Shown: positions 34,001 through 43,288, counted from the first letter of the stretch. The stretch: DNA of 64,000 bases from Myxococcales bacterium (GCA_007131745.1 SLPX01000204.1:1-64000); one strand, 5' to 3'. Translations and numbers: made by a program. Notes: a model not told the origin generated them from the letters alone.

Positions 34001-37000
34001 TCGCAGCGGAATTCCAAAAATTCGGCCAGGTCCAGGAACCGCCCCTCTTCTCTGAAGAGTTTTGCGAGCAAAACACCGCCCTCGCCACTCCGACCGGATT
34101 TTTCTACCAGTCGCATCAAAACCTCCACAGCACCTTCTTTGTCGTCCAAAACCTCCAACTGGTGCCGGGCCAGTTCCATGTGGAGTTTTACGGCCCGTTC
34201 TCCCTCGGCCGAGCGCAATTCCAGTTTCATCATTCGAAGCTTTTGTTCAGGAGAAAGCTTGTCCCCCATCGACGCGAGAGCGGCGCGGGCTTGCGGGTGA
34301 TCGGGTTGAATTTCCAGGATTTGCGTATAAGCCAGTAAAGCTTTTTCAGGTTGGCCGCCCGCGGATGCAAGCTCGGCCAGTTCTTGGTATACATCCACCT
34401 TGTTTTCGGTTTCAGGAGCGGTTTGAATCCATTTCTGTAAGAGCTGTCTGAGAGCTTCTTGGTCACCTGACTCGCGCTCATGTTCAATGCACAATTCAAG
34501 AGAATCCATCGCATGTGGATAGATGGAGAGAATTCTTCTGTGTACCTCTACAGCGGCTTTTCGATCCTGCAATCTTGAATCCAGGATCTCCGCTGCTTTT
34601 CGGTACAATTCGATTTTTCTTTCTTTGTCTCCGATCAAGGCTGCAATGAAACGCAGACCGTCCGAGTACACCCCCCAGAGGTCGCCGGAGTCTACAAGGG
34701 ACTCAAGCAGATCGTAATTATCAAAACCTTCGGGGTTGTTTTCCGCTGCTTCAACCAAAACAGAAACGCAATGTGCCTTTGCATTCAGGTTTTCTTTATA
34801 ACAGCGGGCCAATTCCACCAGGGGTTCCGCTGTACCAGCGTCTTCGCTTTTTTCAACGCCGGCCTCCATAACTGGAAGCCAATATTCCCATTTCGACAAC
34901 TGGCCGGCTGCTTTTGATATCAACTCTTCAAGATCTTTCTGAGTCGATAACCTATACATCAAAACCAGCTTAAAAAACGCCCCTTGTTTATTATCAAGCT
35001 TGTGCATCAACAGGTCGTGGATGGATCTGGCCAAATCCATGCGGCGTGCGGAAGACCCCACTGATTGCAGTAAATCCACGTATAGTCTTTCCAAAAGAGT
35101 CCAGATACCGGCCTTTTCCGCAACATCGGCCGCTCTTTCTACAAGTGTTTCGTCATCAGGATCGGCAAGAGCGGCGCGTCTGAAACAACCAAAAGCTCTC
35201 GACTCTTCGGAAAGTTTTTCATCCAAAATCCCACCGGCCTTGCACAACCATGAAACTCGTTTCTCTTTTTCATCAGCGGACAAGGCCAAAGACTCGTATA
35301 TGGCGACGAGATCTTCATATCTGCCGGTTGATTCCGCTAGTTCCGCCAGATGTTCCAGCACCTCGGGATCGGCGGATCCTGCAAAAATGCGCCGTTCGGC
35401 CAACAGAAAAGCTCTTATGGGATCTCCAATCTCATCTCTGCAGAACCTCGAAGCCCGGTCACTGAATATCTTCCGCTTCTCCTCTTCGCATTCGGCCGAA
35501 AGCTCTTCCAATAAACAGAGAAAGTCTTCCTTCATGTCGGTTTCAGCGGCCAAGACATTTAATTCTTCGAGTACACTATCATCATCGACATCCAACAAAA
35601 CCGATTCCCTCAAAAGGTGGTATTTCTCCCTTTTCCAATCGGAATCCAGTTTCTCGGCCGTCCATCTGAGTAGATCCGCTTTGATGGCTGAATCGTCGAT
35701 ACCTAGACACCCGTACTCCAGTACACTTAGTGCGCCTTGTACATCACCGCGGGCGATCCAAAGCTCTACGAGACCTTTCACAGAATCTACGCAACCGGGG
35801 TGAAGCGCCAGAACCCTCTCGAAAGCAGAGGCAGCCGGTAAAACCCCTTCACTTCCCATTTCCATCAAAGTTTTTCCCAGATCCAACCCGAGGCGAATTT
35901 TTTCGGAAACTTCATCCACAGAGTTTATCCACCTCTTAAGAAAACCGGCCCACCGTTCAGGATCGGGTTCTTTAGAGGAAGAACCGCTTGCAGCTTGGAG
36001 CGCTTCGATATCTTTTGGGTTCCTGTCTAAAACCCGCCACCACGCAGTGAGCGCCAGCCCTTTATCGGCTAGATTTACCTCCACGTTTCTGGCCGCCTCC
36101 CTGCACAACTCCAGGGCAGTATCCCCGTCTGCAAGATTGATTTCTCGTACAAGCGAACGATTCAGGGCCTCATACTCTCCCTTTCGCTTGTGAAGCTGCA
36201 GCAATTCGCGTCCGGCCTCTCCGTCTTCGGGATCCAGCACGAGCATGCGGCGCCATGTCTTTTCCGCCTTTTCGTCATCATGAAGGTTTTCGGAATAAAT
36301 TCTTCCTAATCTGCTCAATATGTTCCGTTTTCCGGATGGATCCCTACGATGCTCCAGTTCGGCGCAAAGAACCTCGGCCAGATCTTCATATGCTTCTATT
36401 CGCTCGTAGAGCCGTGCGAGGCCTGCAAGCGCTACGGAATTGTTTTCTGGCAAAACCTCGAGGTGTTGTTTCCAGTAATCGATGGCTCTTTGAAAATCCC
36501 CCAACTTTTCATCCACCGTAACGGCAAGCTTTGCCAGAAGCTTGGCTTTGACTTCATCCCGGTCGGCCCGTTCCAACATGTTTTCAAGCAACTCCACCAA
36601 TTCATCGAAACGCTCCGCCTCCATTAGAGCGGACTCTACAGCGCGGGCTGCGGAAGCATCATCAGGATGTTCTTCGAGAACTTTGCGGTATATTTCCAGC
36701 GCGGCTTGCTGTCGTCCGCCTTGGTAGAGTGCATCTGCAATCCACCGCTTCAACCCCATGGCGCCCGATGAATCCAATTCTTTTTCCGCACGTCCCAACA
36801 TAGCCGTCAGGGAGTCCCAGTCTTTCCTTCGAGCAGACACTTCCGCGCTTGCAAGCAGCGCCATGGAATCTTCAGGTTCTTTTTCAATAAGACGATCCAC
36901 GGTTTCTTTCGCCCGGTCCAGGTCACCGGCACCGTACAGACAAAGTTCCACTACTTCTCGCAGCTGAAGGTTTCCAGCAGCGGACTCCATGATTTGTGCG

Positions 37001-38688
37001 TCCTCGAACAAAAAATCGGCCAGATCCTTCCATCGGCCTCCCTCCCTGTAAAGCTGCGTCAACGCCAACCTAACCTGGTGCAGTCCTCCTACCAGTTTCC
37101 AGAGTCTCTCCCATGCTTCAACCGCCAGGCCGGGATCCTGTATCCGTTGCTGGGCGATTTCAGCAGCCATTCTTGTCCGCTCAAGCCTTTCATCGGGATC
37201 CCATGTTGTCTCCACGCTTCCCAAGTAGAGACGAAACAAAGCGTTCCATTGCGAATTCTTTTCGTAATAAGAAATCAGAAACTCAAGGGCTTTTCGGCTG
37301 GAGGGATCTTCGCGTAACAGCTCTTCAAAAACAATTCGAGCTTCGTTTTCCGAGCCGACGTGATCCCTATATATTTTACCCAGATCCAGAAGCAGGGCTG
37401 CACGCGCAGGCCCCTCTTGTGCCCACGCCGCATGTTCGAGTGCTTGTCTTGTCAGATCTGCAAGCGATCGCCACCGTTTTCTCAGCGCCAACCGGTGAGC
37501 CTGGTCTTGAAAAGACGACCTTTGGGCCAACCAGGACGCGCTGCCCTCAATGTCCATTGTTTGGGATACCTCGCCCAATTCTTCCAGTCCCTCGGAGCCC
37601 TTGCGTTTGCGTGATTCTTTAAGCTTGGGTTCGCCGGTGTCTTTTATCCCAACATCTACCTCACTGTGCTCATGGTCTGCCCGCTCTTCGGAAAAACCCG
37701 CTTTATCAGATTCCACACCATCAGCCGACACAGTAGTTAAAACATCTGTAATTTCGGTTGCTTCCGGGGTCTTAACATCCGCAATCTTTTTTCCAAAAAC
37801 TTCTCTGGACTCCAGAATTTCGTTGTCGGAAATCTCCACATCCTCCCCTTCAATAGCGGCCTCTTGTTCTCCTGCTTCTTCTACCACCATCCTTGCATCC
37901 TGCTTCTTGTCTGAGATTTCGTCGATACCATCCTTTTCAGTGCTTTCCGTTTCGTGAGCTTTTTGTTCGCCGTCCAATGCTCCTTCAGAAACCTTTTCTT
38001 CAGCAATGTTGCTTTTTTTTCCAAGCAATTCTCCGGCTTCTTCAGGGGTTATCTCTTCAGCATCCAAAAGATCGTGTTCCATTGTTGTTTCCGGCGGAGC
38101 CGCTTCATGTTCGCCGGTCGAGGCCCATGACTCGTGCGTGTCGAAACCCTGTGCAATCCTGAGCGGTTCTCTTCTTTCTTCATCCATGAGGTCGGGTTCC
38201 TGCTTCAAATCTATTTGGGATGTAGGTCGATCCAGAAAGGACATGTCATCATCCCCGCCATCCATATCTTCCAAATCTTCCAGGTCCAGGCGTTGAATTC
38301 TCGACGAAGACTTGATATCCTCTTCTGCCCTTAACACGGTGGCTTCATCGTCCGCGCCGACTTCTCCGGAGTTCCAGACAGCGTCGCTTGATGAGTCGTT
38401 ACCATCCCTATCCTTCCCGCCTTTCTCTTCTATTTCTCCAACACTCACGCCGCTGGTATTCTCCTCCACCAAGAGAGCTTCATCCAAAAACTCGACATCT
38501 TCCTCTAGATCCAGGTTTTCTACGGAATCATTTTCCGATCCACTCGGGTCATTGGAAATATCCTCATCCGAACCCGATGAATTCGTATTATCCATCTTTC
38601 GAAAACGCGGACTCTTCGCGGGGGCGGGCCGTGTTCTTTTCGAACGAGGTCCATTGTTTTTCGAGTTTTTGTCCCTGGAACTTGTCAT
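31060..38688 (-). CDS. Giant TPR-repeat protein (2542 residues)
   Basis: One continuous frame of 2542 residues. The first 370 or so are highly acidic and low-complexity, rich in Glu, Asp and Ser, with a short basic patch at the very start. From about residue 390 to 2280 the protein is built from tetratricopeptide-like helix pairs, typically 34-40 residues apart (for example LRSGD-type spacing around ALLAYTQILEIQPDHPQARA and RLYERIEAYEDLAEVL). The last 240 residues form a different, non-repetitive domain rich in hydrophobic and aromatic residues. No signal peptide or transmembrane helix is seen. It likely acts as a large cytoplasmic scaffold. Similar very long TPR proteins are known from Myxococcota. 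GGAGG lies 9 nt before the ATG. Confidence 0.88.
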   Translation of the reverse strand: MTSSRDKNSKNNGPRSKRTRPAPAKSPRFRKMDNTNSSGSDEDISNDPSGSENDSVENLDLEEDVEFLDEALLVEENTSGVSVGEIEEKGGKDRDGNDSSSDAVWNSGEVGADDEATVLRAEEDIKSSSRIQRLDLEDLEDMDGGDDDMSFLDRPTSQIDLKQEPDLMDEERREPLRIAQGFDTHESWASTGEHEAAPPETTMEHDLLDAEEITPEEAGELLGKKSNIAEEKVSEGALDGEQKAHETESTEKDGIDEISDKKQDARMVVEEAGEQEAAIEGEDVEISDNEILESREVFGKKIADVKTPEATEITDVLTTVSADGVESDKAGFSEERADHEHSEVDVGIKDTGEPKLKESRKRKGSEGLEELGEVSQTMDIEGSASWLAQRSSFQDQAHRLALRKRWRSLADLTRQALEHAAWAQEGPARAALLLDLGKIYRDHVGSENEARIVFEELLREDPSSRKALEFLISYYEKNSQWNALFRLYLGSVETTWDPDERLERTRMAAEIAQQRIQDPGLAVEAWERLWKLVGGLHQVRLALTQLYREGGRWKDLADFLFEDAQIMESAAGNLQLREVVELCLYGAGDLDRAKETVDRLIEKEPEDSMALLASAEVSARRKDWDSLTAMLGRAEKELDSSGAMGLKRWIADALYQGGRQQAALEIYRKVLEEHPDDASAARAVESALMEAERFDELVELLENMLERADRDEVKAKLLAKLAVTVDEKLGDFQRAIDYWKQHLEVLPENNSVALAGLARLYERIEAYEDLAEVLCAELEHRRDPSGKRNILSRLGRIYSENLHDDEKAEKTWRRMLVLDPEDGEAGRELLQLHKRKGEYEALNRSLVREINLADGDTALELCREAARNVEVNLADKGLALTAWWRVLDRNPKDIEALQAASGSSSKEPDPERWAGFLKRWINSVDEVSEKIRLGLDLGKTLMEMGSEGVLPAASAFERVLALHPGCVDSVKGLVELWIARGDVQGALSVLEYGCLGIDDSAIKADLLRWTAEKLDSDWKREKYHLLRESVLLDVDDDSVLEELNVLAAETDMKEDFLCLLEELSAECEEEKRKIFSDRASRFCRDEIGDPIRAFLLAERRIFAGSADPEVLEHLAELAESTGRYEDLVAIYESLALSADEKEKRVSWLCKAGGILDEKLSEESRAFGCFRRAALADPDDETLVERAADVAEKAGIWTLLERLYVDLLQSVGSSARRMDLARSIHDLLMHKLDNKQGAFFKLVLMYRLSTQKDLEELISKAAGQLSKWEYWLPVMEAGVEKSEDAGTAEPLVELARCYKENLNAKAHCVSVLVEAAENNPEGFDNYDLLESLVDSGDLWGVYSDGLRFIAALIGDKERKIELYRKAAEILDSRLQDRKAAVEVHRRILSIYPHAMDSLELCIEHERESGDQEALRQLLQKWIQTAPETENKVDVYQELAELASAGGQPEKALLAYTQILEIQPDHPQARAALASMGDKLSPEQKLRMMKLELRSAEGERAVKLHMELARHQLEVLDDKEGAVEVLMRLVEKSGRSGEGGVLLAKLFREEGRFLDLAEFLEFRCEELEDEGDRLDSLQEALQVRLEHVDNENPENTERLCRKILEIRPEDRQAGVLLLHTLRTQGRHEEMAELLERSAASQTDETERHWALFDLARIQLLVMKNLDEANRVFQLMEKSKRGKIPAVTAAADIAAAEGNWSEYIRHRERHAKLLDERSASLVYCHLAEVNDEHCAQPERTVSFYRRARMLDDSNDLARQALKALGRRVKDWRKEATLLQDDPGGGGCTIQEKGEKLFDAGRKTENRDDELQFLRRALAVSPNHERAWDRLADMMKDIGDLESSAGARMRALDAFLLRCVPGVDLVEEVERFHACSSAFREIGDQEESASLEKRAFDLDPKDVRAALAVANEKFDEGDFRGSAKIYEELAERTEAAGFGRDIKAHITFRLGTISLRLGDPEKAVASFKNTLEQIPLHAGALEAVGGELVGARRFAEAARMYIRAVPVTDDAQLRSRINSRLGALLEDHLRKPDEAGACYKRALDDGADDLDTLWRSLKYNQKAGRHGEALHLIDAMLDKVENPEDMAGLWVARGQMFSERPEGEDNAMEAFDMALSYDPGCREALEGLGNLLERKGEWSQLLDVLDATQQLLPPTKQAEVLVKMAEVCAKQFGDKEREESYLRLAAEIESSKEILERLHEIYSQDPSREEDAKNILGKLVAFGPPFFEPVTALGKEALESGNRRWAWCLLSPLSEVRKVDKELKSALREMRKEFDGASIPVLSEKDRNLFVRHPRHIEALERVLAEAEAIAGPFGEYDIEDLVEGEFAKIGESTGLGKVLKEQCANLGILQQDAYRAESLDVPITFAKVDAAPGIILQADFARKLVQNEVRYVFGFALELVRPGNTVLAISSGQGRTALAKGLYSALGWYGSRSGLSGKIRGSIVEKVDAETLDRWKKELDSLRNEEPEKLIESYWNGVLCTARRTGLLMAGELHLSIRAMERMEGEKIGRQVESIDELDEKIKEHVERADLLSWACTPGFRNLLT

Positions 38689-38704
38689 TTATAGCGACCT
38701 CCCG

Positions 38705-38727
38705 TTGCCTGCCGTAAAAACAGGCAA
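38705..38727. repeat. Perfect 7-bp inverted repeat in the 5' leader of the giant TPR gene
   Basis: TTGCCTG and CAGGCAA flank a 9-nt spacer. It lies immediately upstream of the ribosome-binding site and, given the promoter at 38735-38764, at the very 5' end of the predicted mRNA. It could form a stabilising or translation-modulating hairpin, or be an operator. Confidence 0.5.
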
Positions 38728-38734
38728 ATGATTA

Positions 38735-38764
38735 ATTATCCTTGGCAAAATGCTCTGTAAGCAA
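38735..38764 (-). promoter_or_regulatory. Sigma70-type promoter for the giant TPR gene
   Basis: On the minus strand TTGCTT (38764-38759) and GATAAT (38740-38735) are 18 bp apart. Predicted transcription would begin near 38728, right at the start of the inverted repeat and about 40 nt before the ATG. Confidence 0.5.
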
Positions 38765-38926
38765 AACAACCCGTTTTTCGCACACTAGCCAAACCCGTTC
38801 GGACCGTCAAGATGCAGAAACCGGTGTCCGAGCCCAAAGGTCCCGGTTCAACCTCTGTATTTCATGTTGCTGTTGGTTTTTTTTTGCACCCGGGCGTTCT
38901 TTTTTATGACGGGAGCGGATCTGCGT

Positions 38927-40477
38927 TCAGGGCATGGCTATCACATATAGTTTCGGAGACGCGTAGAATGCTGCTGTTATCTGAGCGGCCGCCGGTCCTC
39001 CGGATATGGAAAAAGGCGGGTAATCCCCAATGGGCATCACGTGGTGAAACTCCCAGCAATACCCGGCTTCGTACAGATGGAGGCTGTTTCCGAGGGTCAA
39101 CATCGCTGCGTGAGGTCCGACCGTATCAGCAGAACCACCGGCTTCACAAATATTGCCGGGGCTTCCGGGCGTCCATCCCTGATTGTTTTCAAGGGCCAAC
39201 CAGGAGGCCTTTACGTTATGAGGTTCGGGCGGATAGTCGCCGTCATCGCTCCAGTCAACCATTAATGGGTTGTTCTCCGATGGAGTGACTTCGCCGGTTG
39301 TGTTGTCAATGGAGAAGATTCTAAGCCACTCACCCTCGAACAAGGCAATGTCCGATGCACTTGAATGCCCCCAGCTTACGCCGTACGCAAAGGTAATATT
39401 AGCCCCGTTTGCACCGGGAAACTTTGATGGAATTGAACCGTGTTCGATCCATTCCATTCCGGGAACCGTCAAGACATGGTAGGTCGACTGGGTGAAAATA
39501 TATGCTTCTCCGCGGGTTTGGGCATTGGCAGCCGCGATCACCGGGTGGGTCGGGGCGTGGGGTTTCCCGGCATAGGTAAGTGTCAAGGAAGACCATCCGG
39601 AGGTAGTGTTTTCAATGGAATACAATACCGGTAGTTTTTCGATTTTGCAGTCGGGTGAGCAACCGTCGCCTGCGATGTTGTTTCCATCGTCACATTCTTC
39701 GCCGCTGTCTACTACTCCGTCACCGCATCTCGGTAGAGTGCAATCCGTTCGGCAAGCGTTTGGAGTTGTGTCGGAATTGAGCGCTCCGTCGTCGCATTCT
39801 TCGACTCCTGTCCAGACATAACCGTCTCCGCATGTGGCCAGCTTGCAGTTGTTAAGGCAGGAATCATTGTTTGAAGTGTTTCCATCATCACATTCTTCCA
39901 CTCCCTCCCACACGTATCCGTCTCCACATGTGGCCAGCTTGCAGTTCGGCAAACATTCACCAGTGGTGGAGTTCTCTTCTCCATGGTCACACTCCTCCCC
40001 GGGGTCGAGGATCCCGTTTCCGCAACCCGGAAGGATGCATTCCGTGGTATCGAACAAGCACGCAGGGCTGCATTTGAGCGTTCCTCCAGTGTAATTGCCG
40101 GGAATTGTCGTGCAATCATTTCCCCCCAACAGATCACCGTCGCACTGTTCGCCGGGATCCAAGACGTTGTTTCCGCAAAGGTTTACACAAACACTGGGTT
40201 CGCCCGAACAGGACCATCCCGGTTCGACCTTACATTCGGGGCTGCAGCCGTCTCCATCCATGAGATTGCCATCATCGCACTCTTCTCCTTCCTCGATGAT
40301 TCCGTTGCCGCATATCCCGACCCCGGTTCCTCCGTCACCATTCTCCGCACCTCCGTCGACGGTGGGCAAAGGCCGCGAGCCCGGTTCTTGTGCGCATGTA
40401 GCAAGGCAGAAAAGACATGCTCCTACGGTAAAGAAAGCTATTACAGGTAGGCAATCCAGGTGTTTGAAACACTTCAT
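38927..40477 (-). CDS. DUF4215-type Cys-rich repeat lipoprotein
   Basis: I begin at the ATG at 40477, which heads a signal peptide with possible lipidation Cys in CLATC; an ATG 51 bp upstream has no ribosome-binding site. The 516-residue product carries six or seven units of the form CGNGIIEEGEECDDGN...GCSPEC, the myxococcal Cys-rich (DUF4215) repeat, over about 60-285. Two neighbouring units (LATCGDGYVW-x-GVEECDDG) are nearly identical at DNA level. The C-terminal 230 residues form a beta-rich domain with Trp/Tyr/Gly strands. It is very probably a surface-exposed lipoprotein; function unknown. Confidence 0.85.
   Translation of the reverse strand: MKCFKHLDCLPVIAFFTVGACLFCLATCAQEPGSRPLPTVDGGAENGDGGTGVGICGNGIIEEGEECDDGNLMDGDGCSPECKVEPGWSCSGEPSVCVNLCGNNVLDPGEQCDGDLLGGNDCTTIPGNYTGGTLKCSPACLFDTTECILPGCGNGILDPGEECDHGEENSTTGECLPNCKLATCGDGYVWEGVEECDDGNTSNNDSCLNNCKLATCGDGYVWTGVEECDDGALNSDTTPNACRTDCTLPRCGDGVVDSGEECDDGNNIAGDGCSPDCKIEKLPVLYSIENTTSGWSSLTLTYAGKPHAPTHPVIAAANAQTRGEAYIFTQSTYHVLTVPGMEWIEHGSIPSKFPGANGANITFAYGVSWGHSSASDIALFEGEWLRIFSIDNTTGEVTPSENNPLMVDWSDDGDYPPEPHNVKASWLALENNQGWTPGSPGNICEAGGSADTVGPHAAMLTLGNSLHLYEAGYCWEFHHVMPIGDYPPFSISGGPAAAQITAAFYASPKLYVIAMP
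39785..39955. repeat. Intragenic duplication of a Cys-rich repeat unit
   Basis: Two copies of a segment around 'cgtctccNcatgtggccagc' lie 93-96 bp apart (near 39833 and 39926) inside the DUF4215 gene, with flanking CCGTCTCC and ATTCTTC motifs shared. The high DNA identity compared with the other units points to recent duplication of one repeat. Confidence 0.6.
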
Positions 40478-40728
40478 GTTTATTCTCTTTTGTTTTGGTC
40501 TGTCATTAATCTTCATGTTCTTTTGCATTCGTAAAAATCTAACATGCCCACTCTAAACTGTTTACAAAGGAATGTAAAAGGCTGATGGGTCACAAGTGTT
40601 GATTAAAGGGGTTTTTCTAACTGCCGGTTTTATGGTAAAGGGAGACCGAAAAACAGGATTTGGATCTAGTCGGAAACATATCAACCAAAACGGCGCGTTC
40701 GGCAGACGGACCCGCCGGGAGAAAACAC

Positions 40729-41511
40729 ATGAGAAGGAATCGGTTTGAGTCTTATGGATCTGATTTGATGAAAATGTTTGGATCTTTTGGGGTTTTTCTT
40801 TTTGGGGTAGCCGTTGCTCTGGTGTTTGCCGGGTGTCCCGCCGGAAAGAAGACGACCGAACCTCGTCCGGTTGACGAAAGCCCCGAACCCGAATACAGCG
40901 TCGAGCATGTGCAAGAGGAGGAACCGGGTGACGGCTTGCAGATAGAGGGCATGCTCGGGACGATAGACGAACGGGTGGTAAGCCGGGAGTTTGCAAGAAA
41001 AAACTATGATATTGAACAATGTATCCTGGGCAACGTACGAGCGATGCCCTATGTAAATGGAAATATGAACTTTCATTTCGACGTGGACGCTGAGGGGGTA
41101 GTGACCGTAAAGGTTCTCGAAAATACGATAGGCAACCACCTGGTGGAAGAGTGTTTGTTGAAAGTGGCGGAATCGCTTGATTTCGGAAAACCCAAAGGCG
41201 GAAGCGCAAAGGTGGATTATCCTCTTTCGATTCCGGCAAGGGGCGATGCACCCGAAACATGGGCGGCTTCAAGAGTGAGAAAAGAGATAAAGAGGAACAT
41301 GCGGGCGATAAACAAATGCAAGAAAAACGGCGAACCAAATGATTTCACCCTTTATTTCTACATCTTGCCGGGAGGCCGCATGACATCCCTGGGTGTGTTC
41401 GCCCGAAACGGTGTTCCGGACGGCTTCGCTTCCTGTGTTTTTGATGCACTCAAGGATGTAACCTTTCCAGACACTTTCGGCAACGTGGCAAAGGTGGAGT
41501 ATAAATTCTGA
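40729..41511 (+). CDS. Lipoprotein with two AgmX/PglI-type C-terminal tail domains
   Basis: The start at 40729 has GGAG 7 nt upstream. The 260-residue product has a signal peptide with lipobox FAGC (Cys36), a short Pro/Glu linker, and two copies of a domain with the pattern of a helix plus C...C and a beta-hairpin. The first copy is around IEQCILGNV...ECLLKVAESLDFGKP and the second around VRKEIKRNMRAINKCKK...SCVFDALKDVTFP. This resembles the AgmX/PglI tail found in Myxococcus gliding and secretion proteins. It is 23 bp upstream of the acyl-CoA dehydrogenase gene. A link between the two is not obvious. Confidence 0.75.
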   Translation: MRRNRFESYGSDLMKMFGSFGVFLFGVAVALVFAGCPAGKKTTEPRPVDESPEPEYSVEHVQEEEPGDGLQIEGMLGTIDERVVSREFARKNYDIEQCILGNVRAMPYVNGNMNFHFDVDAEGVVTVKVLENTIGNHLVEECLLKVAESLDFGKPKGGSAKVDYPLSIPARGDAPETWAASRVRKEIKRNMRAINKCKKNGEPNDFTLYFYILPGGRMTSLGVFARNGVPDGFASCVFDALKDVTFPDTFGNVAKVEYKF

Positions 41512-41534
41512 TTGTACGGAAGGAATTTTGAGTC

Positions 41535-42692
41535 ATGAATCTTGATTTCACCGAGGAACAAATCCTGATCCGGAAGACAGCCGGAGACTTCGCCAAAAAT
41601 GAACTGGCTCCCAAAGCTCAGGAGAGAGATGAAAAGGGAGTTTTCCCATCCGAAGAGCTAATCAAGCTTGCCGAGTTGGGTCTCATGGGTGTAAATGTTC
41701 CCGAAGAATATGGCGGCACCGAGGCTGGTGTAGTGGCGTATTCGCTTGCTATTACCGAGCTGGCCAAAGGCTGTGCTTCCACAACCGTGGCCCTTGCGGT
41801 TTCAAACATGGTGGCCGAGGTGATATGCAAGTTCGGCAATAAGGAGCAAAAAGAGCGATACGTCACAGCGATTACAGGGGGAGAATTCGAAGCCGCGGCA
41901 TTCGCGTTGAGTGAACCGCAGGCCGGAAGCGATGCGTCCGCGCTCAAAACAAAAGCGGAAAAAAAAGGCGACAAGTGGATCATAAACGGCACAAAACAGT
42001 GGATTACTTCCGGTGATCACGCGGGGGTTTCGATTGTATGGGCCAAGACGAACCCGGACGAGGGAACAAGGGGAATATCGGCTTTTCTCGTTCCTAAGGG
42101 TGCGCCCGGGTTTTCGGTGGGACGGCACGAAGACAAGATGGGTCTTCGGGGTTCTTCCACCGTGTCGATGAATTTCGAGGATTGCGAAGTGGGCACGGAT
42201 GCTCTTCTGGGAAAAGAGGGTGAAGGTTTCAAGATCGCCATGACCGCTCTCGACGGGGGACGAATCGGCGTGGCGTCTCAGGCTCTGGGGATCGGTTTGG
42301 CCGCTTGCGAGGAAGGAAGCCGCTATGCACTGGAAAGGCAGGCTTTCGGGAATAAGCTCGCAGACATGCAGGCAATCCAATGGATGCTCGCCGATAGTGC
42401 CGTTGAACTGGAAGCCGCTCGTTTGTTGATTTTACAGGCAGCGTATCTGAAGGAAAACGGGCGGCCGTTTACAGAGCAGGCTTCTATGGCAAAAGTGTTT
42501 TCAACTGAGGCGGCATGGCGGGCCGCGGACCGAATGCTCCAGGTACACGGGGGTTACGGGTATGTAAAAGAATACCCGGTGGAGCGTTATCTGCGGGACG
42601 TGAGAGTCACGCGGATATACGAAGGAACGAGCGAAATACAGCGGCTTGTAATAGCGAGATGTGTTTTGGAGAAAGCCAAGAGAATGATGTAA
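41535..42692 (+). CDS. Acyl-CoA dehydrogenase (short/medium-chain type)
   Basis: A 385-residue FAD-dependent acyl-CoA dehydrogenase that introduces the alpha-beta double bond. It starts with the family's LDFTEEQILIRKT, has the FAD/substrate motifs AAFALSEPQAGSDA and QWITSGDHA, and ends with IYEGTSEIQRLVIAR; Glu363 of YEGT is the expected catalytic base. Together with the B12 genes that follow, it fits branched-chain or odd-chain acyl-CoA oxidation, but substrate cannot be read from sequence. Its TAA overlaps the next start (TAATG). Confidence 0.95.
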   Translation: MNLDFTEEQILIRKTAGDFAKNELAPKAQERDEKGVFPSEELIKLAELGLMGVNVPEEYGGTEAGVVAYSLAITELAKGCASTTVALAVSNMVAEVICKFGNKEQKERYVTAITGGEFEAAAFALSEPQAGSDASALKTKAEKKGDKWIINGTKQWITSGDHAGVSIVWAKTNPDEGTRGISAFLVPKGAPGFSVGRHEDKMGLRGSSTVSMNFEDCEVGTDALLGKEGEGFKIAMTALDGGRIGVASQALGIGLAACEEGSRYALERQAFGNKLADMQAIQWMLADSAVELEAARLLILQAAYLKENGRPFTEQASMAKVFSTEAAWRAADRMLQVHGGYGYVKEYPVERYLRDVRVTRIYEGTSEIQRLVIARCVLEKAKRMM

Positions 42693-43288
42693 TGGAGCCG
42701 GAAGCAATGAAATCGGAAGAAAATGCGAAAGAGAAAAATTGCGGTTGCGGCTGCGAAAAACGGCTTAAAAAGGGCTATATCCATGTCTACACCGGAGACG
42801 GAAAGGGCAAGACCACCGCTGCACTGGGTTTAGCCGCCAGAGCGGTGGGACACGGCATGAAAGCTTTCGTGATCCATTTCATGAAGGGTAACATTGAATA
42901 CGGTGAACTTGAAACAGCCCGAAGGCTTGCTCCGAACCTGCAAATCAAGCAAATGGGCCGCGAGTGTTTTGTGGATCGAAAAAACCCTGATCCCATAGAT
43001 GTGAAAATGGCTTCAGACGCTCTCGATCTTGCCGGAAAAGCTATCATGGAGGGTGATTTCGACTTGGTGGTGCTGGATGAAATAAATGTTGCAACGGATT
43101 TCGGACTCGTTTCAGCGGATGATGTTTTGGACTTGATTCGGAAAAAACCGGACCATGTTGAGATTGTCATGACAGGACGATACGCGCACAAAGAATTCAT
43201 CGAGGCGGCTGATCTGGTCACCGAAATGAAATGCGTAAAACATTATTTTGACAAAGGAGTTCAAGCTCGGGTCGGAATCGAGCGATGA
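42692..43288 (+). CDS. cobA: Corrinoid adenosyltransferase, CobA/BtuR type
   Basis: The chosen ATG at 42692 overlaps the previous stop by one base; an ATG at 42710 preceded by GGAG is a close alternative. The 198-residue enzyme transfers adenosyl from ATP to cob(I)alamin, giving coenzyme B12. P-loop GDGKGKTT is at 36-43, and [10 protein letters not shown] is the second nucleotide-binding motif. The N-terminus carries a CGCGC cluster (residues about 18-22), not part of the core family fold and possibly metal-binding. It sits directly before the B12-binding mutase subunit, which supports supply of the cofactor in place. Confidence 0.92.
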   Translation: MEPEAMKSEENAKEKNCGCGCEKRLKKGYIHVYTGDGKGKTTAALGLAARAVGHGMKAFVIHFMKGNIEYGELETARRLAPNLQIKQMGRECFVDRKNPDPIDVKMASDALDLAGKAIMEGDFDLVVLDEINVATDFGLVSADDVLDLIRKKPDHVEIVMTGRYAHKEFIEAADLVTEMKCVKHYFDKGVQARVGIER

